A stretch of DNA of 45,603 nucleotides from a candidate division FCPU426 bacterium (GTDB lineage Bacteria; Oederibacteriota; Muellerivitia; Muellerivitales; Muellerivitaceae): contig PLFD01000025.1 of the NCBI GenBank assembly GCA_003136635.1, positions 100,474 to 146,076 of the forward strand, written 5' to 3'. The notes under the pieces are model-generated. The model ran no database searches. It was not told the DNA's origin and saw nothing but the letters and a program-made list of their open reading frames with translations. The position numbers were made by a program, and so were the translations under genes. Shown piece after piece: positions 40,350-45,603 of the stretch. How positions within the stretch are numbered: the stretch's first letter is position 1; each line of letters opens with the position of its first letter.

Positions 40350-43081
40350 CGTGTCAATTTGGGTTCTTTAACTGCTTTGACTTCATCTAGTCTGGAAACC
40401 AGCGTATCGTAGGGCGCGTTTTTGAATACGTCCGGATTCGTTTCCATCTCTTTGCGGATATTAATCATCGCCGCGACAAATTCGTCCAGGGTTTGCTTGG
40501 TTTCAGTTTCGGTCGGCTCCACCATCATAGCTTCTGGCACCACCAACGGGAAATAGATTGTGGGCGGATGATAGTTAAAATCTATCAGCCTTTTCGCGAT
40601 ATCCAGGGCAGAAATGCCGTACTGTTTTTTAAAGGGTTCGGCAGTTAAAACAAACTCGTGCTTGCAGATGCGGTCAAAAGCCACCGGATAGTGGCCTTTA
40701 AGTTGAGCCAAAACATAATTGGCATTAAGAGTGGCGATACGGCCCACCCTTTCCAATCCTTCTTTTCCGTTACGTTTGCAATAAGCCAAAGCCCGCAACA
40801 GCACGCCGAAGTTGCCGACATTGCCTTTCATCCGGCCAATCGAAGAAGGTGCTCCGGATTTTAAATAATACCGGTTGCCTTCTTTATACACCCGAGGTTC
40901 CGGAAAGTAAGGCTCCAAAACTTTGGTACACCCTACCGGCCCTGATCCCGGTCCTCCGCCCCCATGAGGAGTGGAGAAACTCTTATGCAAATTCAAATGC
41001 ACCAAGTCAAAACCCATGTCTGCCGGTCGGCAGATCCCCATAATGGCGTTCATATTGGCACCGTCGTAATACAGAAGACCCCCCGCGTCATGAACCAACT
41101 TTGCGACTTCCAAAATATGCTCTTCAAATAACCCCAAAGTGCTGGGGTTAGTTAACATCAAAACCGCTGTGTCTTTTCCCAACTTCGCCTTGAGGGCGGC
41201 AACATCCATGTTGCCCCGGGCGTCTGTGGGAATTGATACCGTCTTCCAGCCTGCCATCGTGGCGGAGGCGGGATTCGTACCGTGCGCGCTGTCGGGAACA
41301 ATAACGTTTACTCGTTGATGCTCGCCCCGATCCGCGAAATAGCGCTTGGCCATGAGGAGCGCCGTTAGCTCCCCTTGAGCGCCCGCGGCTGGCTGCAGCG
41401 TCAGCGCGTAGCACCCCGTGATTTCTTGAAGCCAATGTTCCAGATCAAACATCACTTGTAGAGCGCCCTGCACTTCATCTTCCCGCTGGGCCGGGTGAAT
41501 ATTCGCCCAGTTATCCGCAAAGGCGATTTCCTCGTGAACCTTGGGGTTGTACTTCATCGTGCAAGAACCCAGAGGATAAAAGCCGTTGTCTATACAGAAG
41601 TTTTTCCGGGCCAAGGCGGTGTAATAACGCACCAGTTCGACTTCAGCGTGCTCAGCAATATTCGGAACAGGTCGAACATTCACCCAGCTAGGAAGTTGGG
41701 TAGGTTTTTGATGAATTTGACGTTTGGTTTCTTTAGCAGTCGGGTCATTTGAAAACTCAGCGCAGGCTGAGATGAACGATTCCATATCTTCTAAAGTCGT
41801 TAGTTCGGTGCAGGCCACTAAGACACAGTCCTTAAATTCGGGATAGTCTTTGGATAAGTCATAGGGCGCCACCAAACCCCACTCCGCTAAAAAGTCAGCG
41901 AAACCGGGTGAGGGCGGACGAACAACAAACTCATTGGCATAACGCGTACTTTCGATTTTAAAACCGGGAATCTTTTTAATTTCTTCAGCAATGGCATCAG
42001 CCGTAGCGACACCGTCCTTGGCCACTTGTTGGGCTCCTTTGCCGCCTTTAAAGTAAAGCCACGCCGAGGCAAAGTTGGCCATGAGCGACTGGGTGGTGCA
42101 AACATTACTGGCCGCTCTTTCGCGGCGGATATGCTGTTCCCGGGCCTGAAAAGTCAGAACCAAGCCCTCTTTGCCGTTGCGGTCAGTAGTGCCCCCTACA
42201 ATACGGCCCGGCATTTGGCGGATATCATCCATCCGAACGGTCATAAAACCGGCGTGAGGTCCGCCAAAGGAAAGAATATTGCCGAAAGACTGGGCCGAGC
42301 CGGCGCAAATATCCGCGCCCAGGCTTCCTGGCGATGGCAATAACGCCAGATTCATCGCGTCTGTCACCGCCACGATTAAGTAGGAATTCTTTTCTTTGCA
42401 GATTTTCGAAATAGCGGCCAAATCCTCAATGGTTCCAAAGAAATTGGGATATTGAACGATCAGAACGGAATTGGGCCACAATTCGGTTTTAAGAAGTTCC
42501 AAATCCGTCTCGGTGCCGTTGAGGCCGATCTCCCGGACCTTATGGCCTTGAGGATTTAAATATGTTTGAATTGTCTGGCGGTATTCAGGGTTTACCGCCA
42601 TGGAAACATAAACGAAAGATTCGGCTTTCTTGACCCGAAGTCCCAAAAGGGCCGCTTCGGCCACCGCGGTAGCGCCGTCATAAAGCGAGGCGTTGGAAAC
42701 TTGGAGCCCGGTAAGCTCCACCATGTAGGTTTGAAAATCAAAAAGCACTTGCAGCGTACCCTGTGAAATCTCGGGTTGATAAGGCGTGTAAGAGGTTAAA
42801 AACTCGGGCCGGGTAACCACCGCCTTCACCGCCGCCGGCACTTCGTGATAATAAATCCCCGCGCCCAAAAAACAGGGCCGATCGGAGACCGGCTGGTTAT
42901 TCTTGCCGATCATGTTGAAAAAGCGTTTAAGTTCAGGCTCTGACAGTCCGCGGGGAAGATTAAGGCCATTCTTGAGGATGACAGCGGAGGGAACGTCTGA
43001 GAAAAGATCGTCAATGGCCTTTAGACCGATGGTCTTCAGCATCGCCTTTTCATCATCAACGGTAATAGGAATATAGGCCAA
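40343..43081 (-). CDS. gcvP: Glycine dehydrogenase (decarboxylating), GcvPA-GcvPB fusion
   Basis: The 912-residue P-protein of the glycine cleavage system decarboxylates glycine and passes aminomethyl to GcvH. The first half (1-about 440) has the N-terminus of the separate subunit 1 type (AYIPITVDDEKAML), and the second half (from about 460) is subunit 2, with NGFYPLGSCTMKYNP and the PLP lysine Lys700 in HLNLHKSFSTPHGGGGPG. In most bacteria with this type the two are separate genes; here they are one frame with a short linker and no internal stop. The start is a TTG with only a GAGAAAG ribosome site. It follows gcvH by 21 bases. Confidence 0.92.
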   Translation of the reverse strand: MAYIPITVDDEKAMLKTIGLKAIDDLFSDVPSAVILKNGLNLPRGLSEPELKRFFNMIGKNNQPVSDRPCFLGAGIYYHEVPAAVKAVVTRPEFLTSYTPYQPEISQGTLQVLFDFQTYMVELTGLQVSNASLYDGATAVAEAALLGLRVKKAESFVYVSMAVNPEYRQTIQTYLNPQGHKVREIGLNGTETDLELLKTELWPNSVLIVQYPNFFGTIEDLAAISKICKEKNSYLIVAVTDAMNLALLPSPGSLGADICAGSAQSFGNILSFGGPHAGFMTVRMDDIRQMPGRIVGGTTDRNGKEGLVLTFQAREQHIRRERAASNVCTTQSLMANFASAWLYFKGGKGAQQVAKDGVATADAIAEEIKKIPGFKIESTRYANEFVVRPPSPGFADFLAEWGLVAPYDLSKDYPEFKDCVLVACTELTTLEDMESFISACAEFSNDPTAKETKRQIHQKPTQLPSWVNVRPVPNIAEHAEVELVRYYTALARKNFCIDNGFYPLGSCTMKYNPKVHEEIAFADNWANIHPAQREDEVQGALQVMFDLEHWLQEITGCYALTLQPAAGAQGELTALLMAKRYFADRGEHQRVNVIVPDSAHGTNPASATMAGWKTVSIPTDARGNMDVAALKAKLGKDTAVLMLTNPSTLGLFEEHILEVAKLVHDAGGLLYYDGANMNAIMGICRPADMGFDLVHLNLHKSFSTPHGGGGPGSGPVGCTKVLEPYFPEPRVYKEGNRYYLKSGAPSSIGRMKGNVGNFGVLLRALAYCKRNGKEGLERVGRIATLNANYVLAQLKGHYPVAFDRICKHEFVLTAEPFKKQYGISALDIAKRLIDFNYHPPTIYFPLVVPEAMMVEPTETETKQTLDEFVAAMINIRKEMETNPDVFKNAPYDTLVSRLDEVKAVKEPKLTRS

Positions 43082-43102
43082 GGAGGTTTCTTTCTCGAAT
43101 TC

Positions 43103-43468
43103 TTAGTGGGACAGCGTCGCGAGGTATTGTTCTTCGGTTAAATAGTCGTCCAACGCCTTGGGGTTGTCCAGTTGAACCACCGCGATCCAGCCGTTGCCCT
43201 CGGGATCTTGGTTGACCAAACCGGCCTGATCTTTGAGTTTGGTATTCACTTCGACTACGGTTCCCGCCGGGCTGTAAGCGTCAGCGACCGCTTTGACCGA
43301 CTCCAGAACACAGAGACTTTGTCTGTCGGCTAACTTTTTACCGACATCGGGGAGTTCGATAAAGACCACATCCGAAAGTTCGTGGGCCGCGTGCTTGGAA
43401 ATGCCGATGCGGACTTTTCCCCCGCCCAGATCATCGTACCATTCGTGAGTTTTGGCGAACTTGCGCAT
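43103..43468 (-). CDS. gcvH: Glycine cleavage system H protein
   Basis: The 121-residue lipoyl carrier shuttles the aminomethyl group between GcvP and GcvT. The lipoylated Lys59 is visible in LESVKAVADAYSP, and the N-terminal THEWYDD and C-terminal NGW segments are standard. GAGGAG lies five bases before the ATG. It is cotranscribed with gcvP and separated from the DinB-like gene by about 156 bases in which no clear structure was seen. Confidence 0.96.
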   Translation of the reverse strand: MRKFAKTHEWYDDLGGGKVRIGISKHAAHELSDVVFIELPDVGKKLADRQSLCVLESVKAVADAYSPAGTVVEVNTKLKDQAGLVNQDPEGNGWIAVVQLDNPKALDDYLTEEQYLATLSH

Positions 43469-43624
43469 GAAGGCTCCTCAAAAAAATTGAAACGAGATTG
43501 AAAAAAGAATGCGTGGGAAGGGTGTGAGGGAAGCGGGATTGAATATATCAAAAACGAAAAAGTTTTCCAGATGAATTAAAGAATTTCTGAAAAAAATCAG
43601 TGGTTTATTTTTCAACGGCGAAGT

Positions 43625-44146
43625 TTAACAAAACCGATTTTCCCGAAGCCAAAGTACCTGTCCGGTGTGATGGCGGCAATGCCAAGCATAGATCCCCAAA
43701 GCACGGGTTAAGGTAATGGTGCGGCCATCCGGATGAATAAAGGCTTTCCCGAACTGTTCATCTGTCATCGAGCGAAACAGGCGAACCCAGCGTTGATGAA
43801 TACCGTCTAACATTGTTAAAGAAGGCTCTAGATTACCATTTTTCGCGTCCGGCAGATCAGACCACAAGTTTTCGTCGTAGGCCTTGATCGTTGGGGTCGC
43901 CTCAGTGAGGGTCCAGCGAAAGCGAACATAACTGTTCACATGGCTGTCCGCCAAATGGTTCACGATCTGTTTGATACTCCAGTTTTTATACTTGGTGTTG
44001 AGCTGTTCTTCGGTTAAGCCCTGCAAAGTCTGCCTAAGTAACCCGGGCGCTTGTTCAATTTGAGAGATCAGTTCGTCTTTACGTTGAAGGATTTCTTTTT
44101 CATCCACTTGCAATGCGCCAACCGGATATTGAGGGGCTTCTGTCAT
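43625..44146 (-). CDS. DinB/YfiT-family putative metal-dependent hydrolase or thiol transferase
   Basis: The 173-residue four-helix protein matches the YfiT/BstA branch of the DinB superfamily: YPVGALQ at the start, the HLADSHVNSYVRFRW helix with the first metal His near 70, and the YAWHCRHHTG segment near 153 with the other histidines. Relatives are metal-dependent enzymes, some transferring bacillithiol or other thiols. It starts four bases after the gcvT stop, so it is inside the glycine cleavage operon, an unusual guest there. Confidence 0.87.
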   Translation of the reverse strand: MTEAPQYPVGALQVDEKEILQRKDELISQIEQAPGLLRQTLQGLTEEQLNTKYKNWSIKQIVNHLADSHVNSYVRFRWTLTEATPTIKAYDENLWSDLPDAKNGNLEPSLTMLDGIHQRWVRLFRSMTDEQFGKAFIHPDGRTITLTRALGIYAWHCRHHTGQVLWLRENRFC

Positions 44147-44150
44147 GGTT

Positions 44151-45236
44151 TTATTTCCCTTTAGACTTCGTAACGTGCCGTACCCAGGGCAGTTTGCCGA
44201 CTTTGGCAGGAACCGCTTTGCCTCGAATATCGACGGCTAAGGGCTTGTCTTTATAGTCAGTCTTCACGTAAGCCAAAGCGATTCCCAATTTAAGCGAGGG
44301 AGAAAATACCCCACTAGTCACTTCTCCCACTTCCTGGCCTTCGGAAGTCACCTTATAGTGAGAGCGGGGAATGTTTTGACCTTCTAACGTGATTCCGATC
44401 AGTTTGCGGGCGGGTTGAGTATTTAAAGCTTCTTTACCAAAAAATCCGCCTTCTTTATCCAGTTTTACTGCCCAGCCCAAACCCGCTTCGTAAGGTTGAG
44501 TTTGGTCGTCAATGTCGTTGCCGTGAAGAGGCAACCCCGCTTCCAAACGCAAAGAATCCCGGGCCCCCAAACCGCAAGCGGTTACTTCGGGCTGTGTCGT
44601 CAGCAAGTTCCACACAAAAGGCGCGTCTTCCACCGATACCATGATTTCATAACCGTCTTCGCCGGTATATCCGGTAGCCATCAGGAAAGCGCTTTTGCCC
44701 TGTAGCAGTCCCCTGCCAAATCCAAAATAGGGAATCTTATCTAGGTCCACATCAGTTACCAGCCGTTTGAGAACCGCATCAGCTTTCGGACCCTGTAACG
44801 CGATTAAAGCGGTTTTATCCGAAAGAACATCAATCGTCAGGTCTTTACCCGCCGCCAGACGTTTTAAATGCTCCACATCCGTTTCACGGCCCCCGGCATT
44901 GATAATCCAAAGAAAGCGGTCATTGGCTTCTTTATAGATAATCACATCGTCAATAATGCCGCCCTTGTCATTGAGGAGAAACCCGTAAAGCGCGTTGCCA
45001 ATAGTAATTTTGGAAAGATCATTGGTAAAAGCGTATTGGGATAGTTTGTAGGCCTGCGGGCCCGAAATCCGCACCCGGCCCATGTGGGAAATATTGAAAA
45101 GCCCCGCGCTGGTGCGGGTAGCTTCGTGCTCAAAAAGAATGCCTTTGTCATAAGAAACTGGCATGCGCCAACCATGAAAATCCACGAGCTTGGCTCCGTG
45201 GGCTTGGTCCCATTCCAGACAAAAAGTATCGCGCAT
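44151..45236 (-). CDS. gcvT: Aminomethyltransferase, glycine cleavage T protein
   Basis: The 361-residue T protein releases ammonia from aminomethyl-GcvH and transfers the carbon to tetrahydrofolate. Visible: the N-terminal FHGWRMPVSY, FNISHMGRV near 47, the YTGEDGYEI segment near 193 with the family Glu, LGARDSLRLEAGLPLHGND near 224-242 and the C-terminal SGVFSPSLKLGIALAY. AAGGA lies six bases before the ATG. It opens the operon gcvT-(DinB-like)-gcvH-gcvP behind a good promoter with a short leader that holds no glycine riboswitch. Confidence 0.95.
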   Translation of the reverse strand: MRDTFCLEWDQAHGAKLVDFHGWRMPVSYDKGILFEHEATRTSAGLFNISHMGRVRISGPQAYKLSQYAFTNDLSKITIGNALYGFLLNDKGGIIDDVIIYKEANDRFLWIINAGGRETDVEHLKRLAAGKDLTIDVLSDKTALIALQGPKADAVLKRLVTDVDLDKIPYFGFGRGLLQGKSAFLMATGYTGEDGYEIMVSVEDAPFVWNLLTTQPEVTACGLGARDSLRLEAGLPLHGNDIDDQTQPYEAGLGWAVKLDKEGGFFGKEALNTQPARKLIGITLEGQNIPRSHYKVTSEGQEVGEVTSGVFSPSLKLGIALAYVKTDYKDKPLAVDIRGKAVPAKVGKLPWVRHVTKSKGK

Positions 45237-45273
45237 GAGGCATCCTTAAATTGATTTGTCATAATGAAGGCTT

Positions 45274-45302
45274 AGTGTAATGCCGCCAGTGAACCCCATC
45301 AA
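45274..45302 (-). promoter_or_regulatory. Promoter of the glycine cleavage operon
   Basis: On the minus strand TTGATG (45297-45302) and TACACT (45274-45279) are exactly 17 bases apart. The start of transcription is expected near 45267, about 30 bases before gcvT. Confidence 0.65.
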
Positions 45303-45324
45303 GGCACAACCATTGAGTGATTGG

Positions 45325-45603
45325 CTATCGCGGAAACCGGCTCCAGGGGATTAGCCGTTTCAGGAAAAACTCAAACTCCACATCAAGCATGAGCCATTTT
45401 AAAAAGGCCATGAATTTCGCGTCCGAACCCGCCAGATAAACTGGCTTCATGGGCGCGTCATCAAGCGCTCTTGTGATTAACTCCGCCACATCCGACGCCG
45501 GTCCGCCCTTGGCGAATTCCTTCGCCATCAGGTCTTCCATTTGCCTGGTGTATTCCCGATATGGGGATCGGTTGGATCTCACGTTTTGACCATAACGGGC
45601 AGA
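45325..45603 (-). CDS. Short-chain dehydrogenase, C-terminal fragment (cut by window edge)
   Basis: The 92 residues seen are the end of a protein that continues beyond the window. The pattern MAKEFAKGGPASDVAELITRAL, then KPVYLAGSDAKFMAFLKWL (given as parts: GGPASDVAELI, YLAGSDAKF), is typical of the C-terminal part of SDR oxidoreductases, where the substrate lid and last helices lie. Catalytic residues (Tyr, Lys) would be upstream and are not visible. It ends 88 bases before gcvT and is not part of that promoter's transcript. Confidence 0.65.
   Translation of the reverse strand, partial: SARYGQNVRSNRSPYREYTRQMEDLMAKEFAKGGPASDVAELITRALDDAPMKPVYLAGSDAKFMAFLKWLMLDVEFEFFLKRLIPWSRFPR

Noticed and set aside
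45237..45273. Possible glycine riboswitch before gcvT
   Set aside because: The predicted leader is only about 30 bases and lacks the glycine aptamer core, so no riboswitch fits.

Overview
The window reads as a densely coded piece of a bacterial chromosome from a respiring organism with a Gram-negative type of envelope (lipoproteins, signal peptides, a quinone-linked respiratory chain). I cannot place it in a named phylum. Clues are a futalosine-pathway gene (mqnD), an unusually long ThyX-type thymidylate synthase, Thr/Pro-rich lipoprotein linkers, and a fused GcvPA-GcvPB glycine dehydrogenase. These fit an uncultured candidate phylum better than a well-studied group. No transposases, phage genes, tRNA/rRNA genes or CRISPR arrays were seen.

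Layout. 1-4970 (minus): NADH:quinone oxidoreductase operon nuoABCDEF with the start of nuoG, driven by a strong promoter abutting a CRP/FNR-type palindrome near 5100. 5277-6042 (plus): a small AT-rich islet with a Thr/Pro-linker lipoprotein and a small membrane protein. 6039-9655 (minus): a hypothetical protein, a MoeB-rhodanese sulfur-transfer enzyme, an SRPBCC protein and an aminotransferase. 9731-10935 (plus): methionine-salvage genes mtnB and mtnD. 11027-12521 (plus): a hypothetical protein and queG. 12524-19176 (minus): Nudix-DUF309 fusion, GIY-YIG protein, mqnD, HAD phosphatase, long ThyX, a secreted protein, YaeQ and a PilZ protein. 19314-24020 (plus): MFS exporter, ClC transporter, CstA. 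24017-26215 (minus): TMEM175-like channel, DUF4337 protein, fatty-acid desaturase. 26776-27977 (plus): an orphan PAS membrane sensor and a 17-residue lysine-rich microprotein with its own ribosome site and terminator. 28020-36489 (minus): a decayed DUF3052 pseudogene, then sdhCAB led by a ferredoxin-NADP reductase gene, a four-cluster ferredoxin, and 2-oxoacid:ferredoxin oxidoreductase korAB. 36717-40296 (minus): tag, a DUF4403-like lipoprotein, and two adjacent paralogous membrane proteins of unknown function. 40343-45236 (minus): glycine cleavage genes gcvT, a DinB/YfiT-type gene, gcvH and a fused gcvP. The right end cuts a short-chain dehydrogenase.

How the genes fit together. Complex I, succinate dehydrogenase, KorAB, the polyferredoxin, the ferredoxin-NADP reductase and MqnD describe a menaquinone-based respiratory chain fed by a ferredoxin-linked TCA segment. 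The glycine cleavage system supplies one-carbon units, and ThyX uses methylene-tetrahydrofolate. MtnB, MtnD and the aminotransferase form part of methionine salvage.

Most notable non-gene structure: (1) two near-identical TGTGA-N6-TCACA palindromes at the divergent nuo/lipoprotein promoters; (2) a family of intergenic palindromic elements built from units with a 10-base period, placed directly after stop codons; (3) the ATKKK microgene, whose three repeat units differ only by synonymous changes; (4) the DUF3052 pseudogene, hidden in an apparently empty 0.75 kb gap.
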